Notes under the pieces: generated by a model
Seen by the model: the letters and a program-made list of their open reading frames with translations, nothing else
What the model was told of the DNA's origin: nothing
The model's database searches: none
Shown here: positions 33,540-46,073 of the stretch, piece by piece
Layout: the number at the start of each line of letters is the position of its first letter
Position numbering within the stretch: position 1 is the stretch's first letter
Position numbers and translations under genes: made by a program
Assembly (NCBI GenBank): GCA_021234155.1
Contig: JAJEKV010000673.1
Location: forward strand, 1 to 64,000
DNA: 64,000 bases
Source: Isoetes taiwanensis
Taxonomy: Eukaryota > Streptophyta > Lycopodiopsida > Isoetales > Isoetaceae
Reading direction: 5' to 3'

Positions 33540-36430
33540 AAAACATCATTGGCTAAATTAATGTTAGATCCACCCCCTTCGGCATGTAATAAAATAAAAG
33601 CTAGATATCAACTAAATAACATTATTGACCCTATTCAAGATAAGATGTTAGTATTAAATGCCATAGGAACATACTGGATCAGTATAACATAGTCTAAACT
33701 TGGTTTAACTTAAATTAAGGTTCAAGATTGACTAATAGTTAGGACATCATCTTAAGATAATCCTCAGACATGAGGAATTTATCCCCTGAAAAATCAACGC
33801 CATTTGTCCTTAATGTGAAGCAATACACATCAAGAATAGTCTCGAAAAACTTGATCTAAGCAAATAATCACCAAATGGTTCAAAGTTCTACCATAGATAG
33901 AGCCCTTACCCAAAATTGAACTAACATGATACCTTGGAGTGCTTTAATATTTGCATACTCAGTTTAAGAGTTACGCAGTTAAGTGAAGAACTGACATCAA
34001 AAAACAAATTTATCAAATCTTTAAGAACCTTGTCCCATCACAACAATGGCAACGCAACAAAACTCCCATGGTTTACATGCTAATCCTTTCCCATGGATCG
34101 GACTTAAGACGAACAATTATCTTAGTTATCTTTTTCACCAGACAAAAGTACATCTTTGCACTCTATTCTTCACCTCCTTGAGATCTCAATAAAGAATATA
34201 CATGTCAAAAAAGAGAGACAAAAGAAAGTTTCCTCTTAATTAACGACCTTTCACTTGACAGTAATGCAACAATAAGCCATACAACTTCTGTTGCCGTATT
34301 GCTTCTTGTTGGTAACATAATAAACATCTTCTGTTGCTTTAAGATTGCCATGATAATATCCACAAAAGCTTGATAGCAATGAAGACACTCATCAATGAAG
34401 AACAACAGAAGTCTCCAACCTAGTGATCTTCCAACATGCCAGAAGATGATAATATGCTTTCTGAAATCAATAAATGTTTATCAAAATGTGTGATTCACAA
34501 TAAGTAGCACATAACGTAGCTTAAAACAGAGTTCTACAACGATACAATATTAAATTTTAATTTCTGAGTTCATACCTTCTGCATACATATTTGATAATGA
34601 AACTAATGCACCAAAGATTCAATGGGTCCAACCCCAAGATTTTCCGCTATTGACTCTTTCTCAATTTTGTTTGTCGGTATGGATCTTACATGCTCCTAAA
34701 ATGGTATCCGGACATGACACTGGCTGAAATGGCATTGTGTCAATAAGGTCCGCGCAAATCCAAATGCATGCTCTAAATCCTCATTTGTATGCGGCTCCCT
34801 GCTTGTGAATGGATCAAATAGCGAAGAGAATATGCTTACCATAGTTTAGGAACCGAAAACGATTATCAAATGTGAGTAAAACCCGCGGGTTTCTTCGGAA
34901 GATCCACCGCCATAGCAATGAGATCTCAAAACAAAAAATGATGCGATCTGCATGTATTTATTTAAGCCGGGATACTTCTCTTTTGTGTCCTCCTTATCCT
35001 CTTATGATTACGATTGATTAGAGATTTAAAGCCATGTTTCTATCGTTCTTGTAACTCCATGAAACTTAAGTTTCTTTGTTTGATTGCAAAATTTCAGAAA
35101 TTGATTTTTCAACATGAACACGTGGTATCTGTTTTTGTTCAAGCTTAGCGGGGCCAATCACGCTTTATGTTGCTCATATTTTGTCCTAATGCTTTTCAGT
35201 TCTTTCTTGACCTCCATTTCTATGATGCTCTTCATCTCCGATTGTTTGTATCTTGATTCTTTAATAATAGCTCTCATGAAGGAGGCAAAAATCTCCCCTC
35301 ATCTATGGCTACAAAATCCCGTAGAATTCATTGCGGTTCCTAGAACATAGAAAATCGATGCCGGGTAAAAATGGGAAACCCATTGCTTGTTGGAGCGAGA
35401 ATAAGCGGGCTTGGGTTGCCTCCCGGAGCCCCATTTTGGATCCCGATCGCTGCAACCATCATTTCCATAGCACCTATATTAGATTGATTTTTTAAAGCAT
35501 GTTTTTGGCCCTTTTCTGCATTTTTGTATTTCATCAACAGAGCCCTCATCTAGATTTTGATTCCTATGGAAAATACTATGTTATTTGCCATGGCCCACTA
35601 TTATGCTATGTAGATTTGTTGAGGACTTAGGAACCAATTACGTATTAAAAATCCCGGCCATAGCCCCGCTCGATACCCTAAGAATGAAAAATCCATTTTC
35701 TTTTTAGCCTTTGCAACTAAGAAGAATATATTAACAAATCTCGCCGGGACTGTGGCGGAGCCTATTCGACCTATGGCATGAGCACAACTTAGCTAAGGTT
35801 CACCATCCCACCGGCCTCCATCGAGCATTGCCGACATATTCTAAGGAGGAGTCGTGGGCTCTTCCTCAAGTCCCGTGAGAACAGGGCCTTCCTGCCCCTT
35901 TTTTTCCCCTATTTTTTTTTTTAATTTTTTTTTGCCCTATTTTTTCCTCAGAACCGTACGTGGCGGCTTTAGAAATAAGCATCTTAAAAGAATATGCCAA
36001 AGGAATTTTCATAGGAGAGTTATATATGAAAGCTAGGCAACGCTATTAATATCATTGACTCATGGCATATTGGCATGTATTACCTAAATTGATATTCTGG
36101 CGTAGCCAAAGCCCGCCCAAATTTTAAATGTGGATCTTCTTGGGGAAGAAACCTGATAGCTGGCCTGGGCTCCTTTCGCGAGATGTGTTTCGGCCCGCAT
36201 ATCCGGCTATAACATCAGGTATTTCTCCAGACTCAGATAATCATATTTTTGTATTTTCATTTAGGATCTAAGTTCCATGCTCTGGAGATTGATCTGCCGC
36301 AAATCAAATGGCATTCCGTCACCTCCAGTATTTCAAAATTGTGATTTGGATGCTGCTTTAAGAAGATACATTCTTGGCCAGGTCCATGATGTGTATTCAA
36401 GGCGAGGACAATTCCTTTAGGTTTTTCTGA
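33540..36430. other. No recognised gene upstream of RAD54
   Basis: AT-rich intergenic sequence with poly-T runs at 35,900-35,945. A loosely similar stretch (anchors CCCTATT and GAATATGCCAAAGG) recurs at about 49,350-49,430, suggesting an old dispersed repeat. Any RAD54 promoter or upstream exon would lie in the last few hundred bases, but I could not define it. Confidence 0.45.
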
Positions 36431-39400
36431 ATGGCACGGAAGATTATCTGTGGAAATTGTGAATCCGAGACTTTAGAATGGTATGAAGAAGTGAATGATG
36501 GCAATGGCGGATATATGTGCTCTAATTGGAAGAATTACGACGAAAACGTAGGATGTGCAAAAGTTGTTAGCGTTCAAGAATTTAGTAAGTACCTGAAAAA
36601 TGAATCATCAAGCGAGTTTGGATCTGTTGATAAAACAAAGGAGGCCACAAATATCAAAGTGAAACCTAAGCAAGCAAGCAGGAAAGCTGAGAATGTCGCA
36701 GCTTTATTAAGGTAAAGGTCCAGCACAGACGACTTCTGTTATTCATTAAGTTATCAGATGGTTATCAACAGGCTGTATTCTGTCGTACAGAGGTGATCTA
36801 ATTGTGAAAAGGCAAGCCCTTCTCCCAAAAGTTCTCAGTGTGTCTGAAGGAGCAGCAGTTATCAGAAGGCCATTTAAATCACCACTGCCTGGGGGTAATT
36901 GTGGCAGCACAAATGAGCTGCTTCGGCGTCTTTCAGCTCGTAAGCGATTTATACCTTGGGGATCACCACGGCAGGCTCTACTTTCTCTCAATACCAATCT
37001 ATTGGCAGTTGGTGATGTGCCAAAAGAACAACCAGATGACCAGGAAGAGCTCCCTCCTGATATAGAACCTCTGATTCTTTGGCAACCAGATGAGAATGAG
37101 GATGATGTCACTGAGAATCAGGAACCGATAATGGTAGATCCTATCCTTGTCAAGTTCTTACGGCCACACCAAAGGTATGTCTGCTTGACCAAATCTAGCA
37201 TTGAATTTGGGATTTGCAGATTTTACATTAGAGAAATTGGTAGTTTTCTAATTGCCATTTTTGTGACTACTTATTTCCAAGTCTATATTCCTCCTCAGTT
37301 GTATGTACAGTGGATCCTCCTTGAACTTGTGCCACCTATGATGGAAAAGTTTACATTCTATGCATATTTAAAGTAGATTCCATTTACGTTGGTGCTAAAG
37401 GAGTACTGCAAATATGTTGCAGAGAAGGTGTTCAGTTTATGTTTGAGTGTGTTGCTGGACTTCGTGAATTTTCCAAAGGGGACAACAATTTGGCGGGATG
37501 CATTCTTGCAGATGATATGGGGTGAGTATTTTATTTAATTGTTATATATATGTGGTTTAACTACCACTGGCACATTGATTTCTTGGTTGCATGTTTTTCT
37601 CTTCTTGATTTAGGTTGGGGAAAACCTTGCAATCTATAACTCTTCTTTGGACATTATTACGGCAAGGATTTAACTCCACTCCGATGGCCAAGCGGGTGAT
37701 AATTGTCACTCCTACAAGCCTTGTTAGTAACTGGGAATCTGAAATCAAGAAGTGGTTAGGAACACGCGTGAATGTAATTGCCATTTGTGAAGCCTCCCGC
37801 TCTGAAGTTCTATCAGACATCTCTAACTTTCTTTCACCACGCAATATATATCAGGTACCAGGTTTGACTTCATCTCTGTTTTTGTTCTAGGGAAAGTCAT
37901 ATATAACCATTGACAATACAAAAAGAAGGTGCATTCCTTTGGTTTCTTGCGTTATTGAACAATTGGTAGTCTAGAGACAAAGCATCGCCATACAAATCAC
38001 TTTCAAATGGCTCAGAATTTATTTTGACTCTATTTTTGCAGGTCCTGATTATATCATATGAAACATTTCGAATGCATGCAGCTAAGTTTGAGAAGGAAGG
38101 TTGCTGCGACCTCCTTATATGTGATGAAGCTCATAGACTTAAGAATGATCAAACTTTGACAAACCAAGTAAGTCCTTGGCGCCTTTCTATTAGTTAAATT
38201 ATGTAAGCAATGATTCCTGGTTGCCATAAATTCTTCTTCCTTGTATCTATCTTTACAGGGATTGGACTGTTGACATGTTTTTCAATAACATCTGGACAAA
38301 GAATTGTTGTTTTCTGTCGGAACGTTAACACCTAACACCTTATTATGCTTGTATTGTTTTTTTAATGTTCAAAGCTGTGAAACTTAGAGAATCTGCATAT
38401 GTGAACTAGTTGTCGGCATGGCTTTATGCGTCAATCTTTATCTGTTCCTATCAATCCTTTTACTATGGTTTTGTATCTCTAAGCCACTTCTTAATATCTC
38501 AGTTTCTTCGCTTAATATTCGATTTTCTAATATGTGTACATGTTAATAAGATATTATCTGAGCATTGGCTTTTATTTTTGCAGGCCCTCGCTAGTCTACA
38601 ATGCCATAGACGGGTTCTTCTGTCAGGAACTCCAATGCAGGTAAGTATGTTTGCTGCAGGATTATATGCATTTGGCTATTACATTATTAAGTTCTGAGAT
38701 GTATCTTTCAAAAGAACGATCTAGAAGAATTTTTCGCAATGGTGAATTTTACAAATCCTGGTATACTAGGAGACGCAACAGTATTTCGGCGTTACTATGA
38801 GGTGCGTATGTAGAATAGCTTTTTGAAGGTACATTGCATCAGTGTATGTTTATTCTTGTTTCCTTTCAGACGCCTATTTTATATGGACGAGAACCAGATG
38901 CTACTGATGAGGCGAGAGTATTAGGTGTTGAAAGGTCTGCAGAATTAAGTGAAAAAGTTAATCAGGTAGTAAAGGAAGTTTTCTATCTCTTGCTGCTTTC
39001 TTAAGAATCACTATTTTCTTCTTGTTTGTGAAAATCAATTTACTTCTTGTTTCTTCTTGTTTTTCTACTCCAGTTCTTTCTAAAGTTATGGATATCCGAA
39101 CAAAAAGGATATTCTAACTGCAGTTACATTTGTTTTGATGTTGCAGTTTATTCTTCGTCGTACAAATGCTTTACTATCAAATCATCTACCTCCAAAAGTA
39201 AGAAACCTTGGCACATAATGTACATTATAGTAGTAGATTTCTATGACCGAAAGATTATTATTGCAGATTGTGGAGGTTGTTTGCTGCAAGATGACGCCAC
39301 TTCAGTTAAAGCTATATCACCATTTCATCCACTCCAAGAATGTAAGATTTTCTTCATATGAAAAACTTATATGAATACAAGAGATCTAAGGAGATTTCTG

Positions 39401-41762
39401 ATGATTAGGTTCGCCAAGCGTTAGAAGACAAAGCAAAGCGTTCACGTGTTCTAGCATCGATTACAGCACTTAAAAAGCTTTGCAGTCACCCAAAGGTAAT
39501 ACCATCTCGGTAATTCTTCATATGCACTTTCATGCTCTCCTTATTACAAGCTTTTATGCTGCTTGGAAAGTGTAAATTGGCTATAGGTAGTTAGATGATA
39601 GATGTTGCAAGGGAACATTTAGAGGAAGTATGCGCCTGCTCCAGACAAAAGTTCATCCTTTTCTGATTCACGAATTTTATTAATGCTACAGCTGATTTAT
39701 GATACGGTGAGAGCTGGTGGGTCTGCTGCAGCTGGTTTTGAGAACTGCAATGAATTCTTCCCACAGGAAATGTTTACTGGGAGGTATGCAAGGTGACCTG
39801 TTAGTTAATTTTCTCCACCAGTGCTTACCACTTTTGGGTTCGCTTGTCAGGACTGGATCATGGACGTGTGCTGATGGAAGCTGGATCGTGCTTTCTGGCA
39901 AGATGGCCGTGCTTGCACGCCTATTAGCAAATCTTCGCCAGTACACAAGTGATCGAATTGTCCTTGTGTCAAATTACACTCAGGTACGAAGATGAAGCTA
40001 AGATGTTTTAAACTGGATGTCCAAGGGTTATAGCTTCTAATAAATTTGCATGCTGCTCAATAACTATTTGCATTGTGCTTCATATATCTATACCAGACCC
40101 TGGACTTATTTTCACAAATATGCCGTGAGAAGAACTACCCATATTTGAGGCTAGATGGGACAACCTCCATAGGAAAAAGGCAAAAGCTGGTGCAGAAATT
40201 CAATGATCCTGCAGCGGTTTGTTCTTATATATATTGGTTGTTCCTTCGACTTTTATTATGAACAAGTTTAATAATAAAATATAATGCAGAGCAATTAGCA
40301 TTTCTCTTGAGCAGTAAAAGCAGGAGGCTGTGGACTTAACCTGATTGGAGGAAATCGTCTGGTACTTTTGATCCTGACTGGAATCCTGCCAATGACAAAC
40401 AGGTCAATGCGATTTCCTTTTTGCTTCCCCACTTAACCATGCCAAGGTTTCACATTTTTGGGCTCAGGCAGCTGCACAGTATGGCGCTTGATGGGCAAAA
40501 GAAAAGAGTCTTCATATATCGATTTTTGGCAACCGGTACCATTGAAGAGAAGGTTTAACCACTTTGTTTACAAGTTCCAACTCTTGGATGAAAGTTAACA
40601 CTGTTTATTATACCATAAGGTCTATCAAAGACAAATCTCAAAAGAGGGACTTCAGAATGTAATCAACAAAGGGGATACAGATGATCCAAAATCGCAGGTA
40701 TTTAAAAGAGATTAGCTATATGATATCTACTGTGGTAGTTTCTATCAATCTGGCATTACAACTGTATGTCAAACTTCACCGATTCATGAACTTATGTATT
40801 TCTAGGTAAATACTTTGTCCATGGAGGACTTGAGAGACTTATTCACTCTGCGTGAGGATGTCAGGTTATAACGTTTCTATTAGCTTTGTGCAGCTTTCTT
40901 GTATTGTTCCTCATTTTCATTTACATTTGGCTCAACAGGTCCGATACCCATGACACTTTGGAATGTAATCGATGTTCAGAAAGTGTAGAAGTAAATGTTC
41001 TGGACCATGTAAAAGAGCATACCCATTTCAGTGGGGAGGTTGCCCAGCCAGATATTGGTGGCTTTGCTGAAGTTGCAGGTGTCTTACAGAGGCAACAGCC
41101 GTGGGAGAAACAGGCAAGAATATACGTGCTTTTGTTTAATTGTTAATGGTAAGGTAAGACCCATTGTCTCATAAGTAGTCCTTGTTAGGTTGGTAGTCCT
41201 GCAGAAGAGGATTTGAAAAACTGGGCCCATCACTCTAGTTTGTCCACTGTACCAGATGCCATATTGCAGATTGCAGGAGGTGATGAGGTATTCTTTCAAT
41301 TCGTACTACTATTATAGGAAAGCCACTTTCTGATATTTCAACTATCGTGTTTAGGTATCTTTTGTTTTCACTTGCCAAATAGATGGCAAGCTCACCCCCA
41401 TGGATTCAGCAATGCCAACAGCAAAATCACGGCTGCAAGACAGGCTTTTATCAAAGCGTGCAGCTGGTGAGCATCATGGAACTTTGCAGTCTCCCGTGTC
41501 CACATCCACAGTTGTTGAAAATCAAGATAGTGAAAATAAAGTATTATCTTTTCTACAAAAATCTGAGCAGCGGTTAGGTTTGTCTTCCAAAGATCATTCT
41601 AAACGGCAGACAGTGCTGTGTGGTATAGACAATGGTCCTCAATCTAAACAGAGCAAGCAAACTCGAAAACTTTCTCGTGGTACTATACTACCACCACCTG
41701 CGAAACGAACCATGGCTTCGTTACATGGAGGAATAATCGATCCGGATGATGATTTTATGTAA
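36431..41762 (+). CDS. RAD54: DNA repair and recombination protein RAD54 (21 exons; exons 15-16 frame-damaged)
   Basis: SNF2-family ATPase that helps RAD51 in homologous recombination in the nucleus. Exons: 36431-36711, 36791-37174, 37423-37521, 37614-37854, 38042-38167, 38584-38640, 38715-38801, 38870-38965, 39147-39197, 39267-39341, 39409-39495, 39692-39783, 39851-39983, 40097-40216, 40292-40402, 40468-40552, 40620-40697, 40806-40864, 40939-41113, 41189-41287, 41355-41762. Every junction keeps phase except around exon 16. Family hallmarks: [14 protein letters not shown], motif I GLGKT (exon 4), motif II DEAH (38,123-38,134), motif III SGTPMQ (38,623-38,640), [21 protein letters not shown] and LRLDGTTS. 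Exon 15 has one extra A (40,316-40,319) and one missing T (40,366-40,369), hiding motif V. Exon 16 is one base too long, hiding motif VI. About 980 codons, slightly longer than Arabidopsis RAD54. The start is the first ATG of an open exon and is uncertain. Confidence 0.93.
41114..41188 (+). other. GC-AG intron 19 of RAD54
   Basis: The exon ends GAGAAACAG and the intron starts GCAAGA, ending TTAG before GTTGGTAGTCCTG. Phase is kept on both sides. GC-AG introns are a known minor class, normally with a strong CAG upstream as here. All other introns in the gene begin GT. Confidence 0.8.
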
Positions 41763-42689
41763 AACATGCCATATCCTTGCCAAGTTGTTTGCTAAAATGT
41801 CCTGCTTCTCTTGACAATTTCAAACAGATTGTTTGTCAGAGAGAAAGCTCTCCACCAAGTTTAAGGTGCCTTACCGATCCAATCCTATGAGGCATTAAGT
41901 GAACAAAGGTGAGGGAATGGCTTCCCTCAGTGTTAATTTAATGCAAGTGGCCTGTTATTATGAATGTACAGATTCATCTTCTGCTTAGAGAGATACAACA
42001 CATTTTTACCAATGTAATTGTTGGTTTGATATTCATCCAACAGCCAACTCGTCTGTACCGATGCAAAATCAACAACGGTATATAGATGCAGCATCATTCT
42101 TTGCGTTGCAATACAAGGGTATGTTATTAACTATTTTTGTGCCTCACAAAAATATGGATGGCTAAAAAAAGGCTATGTTCTTGCTAGAAAGAAGTGCTTG
42201 GTTACACCGACCTTCGCCTTTGGTCTGAATCAACCATCAGCGACAAATGAATTGATAAATGTTCTTTGTTACACTGCATGATGTTAGACGCTCTTTTTCT
42301 CATATGGCAGTTACGATGTTTTTTTATCATGTAGTCATCTCTGAAATGCTTTCGAGGTATACATTTACAACAAAAGAATACAAGCTAATGTCTTGGCATG
42401 CTTGGCATGTGTTTTTACTCGGCCTTTAATCTTCATATATGCAACTTCTAACAACAGCACATGTAGATACTGGCAAGAATGGACATTATTTTGCTTTTGT
42501 AATTATTTTTATTGTCGAATTTGTCTAATCATAGTATCATCAGTGTTCTAACTTTACATTTAAATGACGGATTTCAGTAGAGAAAAGAATGCTTTATAAG
42601 GAATGTGGGAGGGCACTTAAAAAAATATGAGAACGAAGAGAAAATGAAGTAGAGTTTTTTAAGTATTAGACTCACACTGAGAGGATTTG
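41763..42689. other. RAD54 3' flank, no other gene seen
   Basis: AT-rich, probably including the RAD54 3' UTR. No polyadenylation site could be chosen with confidence. Confidence 0.4.
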
Positions 42690-42945
42690 TTATATATATC
42701 GATCTGTCGACATCTGCGGAAGTATTTCCATCATTCGATATAATGAACACTTTGATGCCTTGGATTCCTTGAGCTCTCGAGAGTAAGAGTTGTCCGTGAC
42801 TAAATAATGGACTTGGCAAATACAAACCAACCATTTGGATTGTCTGCCTCTGGATCTTGCCCATTGTCGTACCAAAAGTTGGACGCACCAAAAATTGCAT
42901 GCGTTCAAACTGGAACGACATTGGTCCTAAATCTTGCAAGTTCAA
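42690..42945 (-). pseudogene. C-terminal fragment of a PIF1-like (Helitron) helicase
   Basis: The minus strand reads MSFQFERMQFLVRPTFGTT, then QTIQMVGLYLPSPLFSHGQLLLSRAQG. PIF1 helicases of plant Helitrons end with a RKQFPVR..FAMTINK..GQT segment and then VG.YLP..VFSHGQLYVALSRA; both blocks are here in order. The INK lysine region is altered (TTMGKIQRQT) and YVA is missing before LSRA, so it is decayed. No Rep domain or Helitron ends were found near it. It is probably a relic left by Helitron activity. Confidence 0.78.
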
Positions 42946-43400
42946 TAAGAGGGTCTTTCACGTTTTTTTTTTTTTAGATGACAAACAATAATGCCAGTAA
43001 GAGTTAAGATGTGAATTATTTGTTTTTTCATGTACACGTAGGATGTGTCTATGGGATGTTAATATATATAGTCTAGAATGTTCTAACAATCTAGTAAACA
43101 TGCCCGACAATGCCGAGCATTAGTAGGTATTGATGTGAGATTGCTCGGTCGAAACTGCTAGATTCGCACTTTTGAGTAATAATTTAACAAATAATTGTAG
43201 TACATATCCTCGACTTTAGCATTATCACTTCATGCCCATCTCTAAAAGCATACCACTTGCAAACCAAGAAAAATATACATCTACAACCAAGCATTGCACG
43301 ATAGATCAAATTGTCTTGTCATAGAGGCGGAATATACGGTTTTTTATGAAGAAAAATAAATAAGAGATCTCGAGGTGCATAATTTTAATGGTTGTATTAT

Positions 43401-43423
43401 GATATGATATGATATGATATGAA
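43401..43423. repeat. (GATAT)n microsatellite
   Basis: Four to five copies of GATAT just before the minus-strand LINE-like fragment. Confidence 0.7.
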
Positions 43424-43495
43424 TTTATCAAGCCAATTAGGCCCTCAGGCCTCTATGGCAAACCATTACAAAAGTTTGAGTAAAATCTAAGCGCA

Positions 43496-44050
43496 CTAAT
43501 CCAAGGCGCTATTTATATCAAAATTAAGCATTAAATTATCTGGATCAATTATATCCGCTCTCTCCCTTCCAAACATCTGAATGTATGTGCTTAAAAGTAT
43601 GTGGTGATCTGCAAAAAGATCTCTTAAAGTGTTTACCTCTATACCATATTTTTCCACGATATGTTCATAGGAGGAACATTCCATAAATGTATGATGCTTT
43701 CGATTCTTTTTGGGTTCAAAGCATCCAACACAATACCTTTCGTTGCAAAGGCGTTCCATACCACCTACCTATCTCAATATTTTTGCAAATGGTGAGAAGA
43801 AAGCCTCAATTGAGGAGATATACATCCGGTTCTTGCGGCTAATATGTGACATCAAATAATTTTGTTCCTTGTAATCCTGCAGAGAATTAATCTCAGCTAG
43901 GTAAAATTGTTTCTTTGTATTACCTGTATCCCCAATCTTCCATAGCTTGCTCAGTGCTCTTTCTGTCACAAAAGCTCTTATCTCTGAATATTTTTCCGAA
44001 TCTGGCCAGGTATTCAAGCCAATAGAATGTAGAGTCACGTTATAGGCCAA
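43496..44050 (-). pseudogene. C-terminal fragment resembling a LINE-type reverse transcriptase protein
   Basis: Two adjacent open pieces occur on the minus strand. 43,769-44,050 (93 codons) has alternating hydrophobic/basic helices ending in SRKNRMYISSIEAF. 43,496-43,759 has ERLCNERYCVGCFEPKKNRKHH, then TFMECSSYEHIVEKYG. The C-x(4)-C-x2-C...H-x(4)-C spacing followed by SxYxxI resembles the Cys/His end of non-LTR retrotransposon ORF2 proteins (R.C..C..EDE.HFL..CP.Y). A stop at 43,760-43,770 separates the pieces. No RT core is present, so assignment is tentative. Confidence 0.45.
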
Positions 44051-44148
44051 TCGGTCTCCATGGACGACAAAAGCCTAATCTATTCTATTCTATTATATCT
44101 TCCTTTTTTTTTTTCATTTTGTGTCAAACAAAGTGCTTAAGAAAACTA

Positions 44149-44238
44149 ATATTTCTAATTTTCTTAGCCCTTAATTGATGTGCAACCTTACTAATATTTC
44201 TATTTTTCTTAGCCCTTAATTGATGTGCAACCTTACTA
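44149..44238. repeat. 45-bp tandem duplication
   Basis: AATATTTCTA...CAACCTTACT occurs twice in a row with one mismatch. Confidence 0.75.
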
Positions 44239-44337
44239 TGCAGCTTATGTCCTAGAATATTCAAATGCATAGGTCAAGGTTTGGCCATTTGAACTATACA
44301 AATCTAAGGGGTCAACATCCCAATATCTTTGTCGACA

Positions 44338-44495
44338 ATTCTTGATCAGTATAAAAAGGTAATATTTCTTATTTTATGAATTCGTCCATGCTATGCAAGA
44401 TTGTTTTTTATTCTTGACAATTCTTAATCAGTTTAAAAAGGTAAAATTTCTTACTTTATGAATTCACCTTTGCTATGCAAGATTGTTTTTCACAT
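44338..44495. repeat. ~80-bp tandem duplication
   Basis: Two copies containing TATGAATTC and GCTATGCAAGATTG, about 85% alike by eye. Confidence 0.65.
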
Positions 44496-44509
44496 TGATC
44501 TCGCACTCA

Positions 44510-45130
44510 TATAATCATGGTGAGACTACGATGTGGCATCCCATGGTATAAATCCTTGAACCAAGTTCTTAATATAGTTTCCCTCACGTATTTGTCTGCC
44601 CACATCAATAGCACTAAGTGCAGCGTCAAAGGTAAAAATGTCGCACACACCAAAGGTTAGCAAAACCATCAAGGTTATAGATTGATGCAGTTTCTACCGA
44701 CAATGTTAACTGGAAGCCATCATTAGCATACAAACCAATGTACCTGTGTATGGCATCTTCTGATATAAATCCTTGAACCATTTTCTGAATATAGTTACCT
44801 GTGCCAAACAGCATGTTGAAATTGTAATTATTAGATATTAGTTAGACACTGCTATATCAATCAATGGACCAAGTTTATCATCAAAGGTAGAAATATGGCA
44901 CACCCAAATATTTTTATAGATACCAAAGGTATGAAAAGTGTCACTCTCTGCCAACAATGTTGTTCTGGAATGAATTTTACATTGCCAAGTACAAGGCATG
45001 TGCCAACAATGATAACATACAACTTTAAGAGGATGGCCATGCCGAGGTGATCAGAATTGCACCTGTATGCATTTCTCTGCAACCTACACACCGTATCTCA
45101 AGCTCTATTGTAGATGGTTTAGATTATCAT
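44510..45130 (-). other. Unrecognised internally duplicated sequence
   Basis: Two similar ~200-bp units (around 44,560-44,780 and 44,780-44,970) share CAAAGGTA, CCAACAATGTT-like and CTTGAACCA blocks. On the minus strand they give short related peptides (60-76 codons). No family recognised. Confidence 0.35.
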
Positions 45131-45185
45131 ACGGCCTAGTAATAACACATGGCATGCCCCTGGCTCCTCCTAAAACACTCCTGCA

Positions 45186-45530
45186 ATGTTGACCCCATAT
45201 CTCTCATTAAAGAAGAATGCATCCAATGTTGTAGCTGCAAAAATGAATCAAAACAAAATTATTAATACAAAGCTTGAAGACCAACTATTGCAAAGATGTT
45301 CTGAATTACGTCTTTGCCAAAAGGAAATGTTCTGCACAAATATAAGGAGTATGGCCAAAAGAAAATGCCCATGCAATTATTGTAGATGCAGTGGTGCTTT
45401 TGGAATTCCCAAAACATCCCAGCTAAAGAAACAAATTAAGATAGTGACAGCCTACGAGTGTTCCTCCCTTGAATCAGAAATGATGGAACGCATCTGGATT
45501 CAATATCTTCGAATTGATTCTTATCGTTAG
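45186..45530 (+). CDS. Hypothetical 114-residue protein with CPCNYC motif
   Basis: An intact ORF of 114 codons on the plus strand. It is basic, with a Cys cluster (KRKCPCNYCRC) in the middle and no signal peptide or membrane segment. An AATAAA-like signal at about 45,640 and an A-rich run at 45,668-45,705 lie downstream, as for a transcribed or retroposed unit. A CPC..C motif followed by a helix occurs in some plant transposon-associated domains, but the match is too short to assign. It may be a random ORF. Confidence 0.3.
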   Translation: MLTPYLSLKKNASNVVAAKMNQNKIINTKLEDQLLQRCSELRLCQKEMFCTNIRSMAKRKCPCNYCRCSGAFGIPKTSQLKKQIKIVTAYECSSLESEMMERIWIQYLRIDSYR

Positions 45531-45667
45531 TCTCCTATTCTGGAGTAAGTACATTGTGCTCCAGGCTCGTGCTCCTGTGGCATCTTTTTGTGCTTACACA
45601 GTAAGATGAGACATGTAAATTTTGTACTTTTTCTCTTATTAATAAACTTTTTGGCTTTCATTCTTCA

Positions 45668-45705
45668 AAAAGAAAAAAAAAGAAAAAAAAAAAGAAACAA
45701 ATTAA
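45668..45705 (+). other. A-rich tract, possible poly(A) tail
   Basis: AAAAAGAAAAAAAAAG-type run about 25 bp after TTAATAAACTTT. It could mark the 3' end of a retroposed copy. No target-site duplication was identified. Confidence 0.35.
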
Positions 45706-45918
45706 GCCCTTGTTACTAATAATGTTTGAATACAAACTTGTGTGCTTATAAACTGTTGAAGACTATTGTTTTAAACATGTACCCTAAAGGTGGTGAGAAA
45801 ACATATATGGTTAATCGTATGAAACAGTTATGAGCTGCAAACAGTATATAGTATATCATCTTCTTTACATGTATTATGAATGGTTTAGAATGGTTTAGGG
45901 CTTCTCTATTGCCAGCCC

Positions 45919-46073
45919 ATTAAAATCGAACCCATGGTAGACCGCTTTCGAAAGTATTCGAACCTTGAATGTGCCTGTGGGGCGTTCCCGAGACACCAGC
46001 ATAAATGGGTAGAAGCGACTACTCATAAACGTCTAGACGGTTTTGCCCAGTTGGTTAAGGGCATGTCGACAGT
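45919..46073 (+). repeat. TRIM LTR 1 (eroded)
   Basis: It aligns with LTR3 from CCCATGGTAGACCGCT to AAGGGCATGTCG. Its first bases read TTAAAATCGAA in place of TGTAACGGG, and the last ~15 bp before the primer-binding site are missing. Confidence 0.8.

Noticed and set aside
34205-34405. Minus-strand ORF as an upstream GT77 exon
   Set aside because: It lies in the right direction but none of the expected N-terminal GT77 blocks could be read and no splice site joins it to 33,533.
36746-37111. Minus-strand 121-codon ORF
   Set aside because: Antisense shadow of RAD54 exon 2, whose frame, splice sites and family match are clear.
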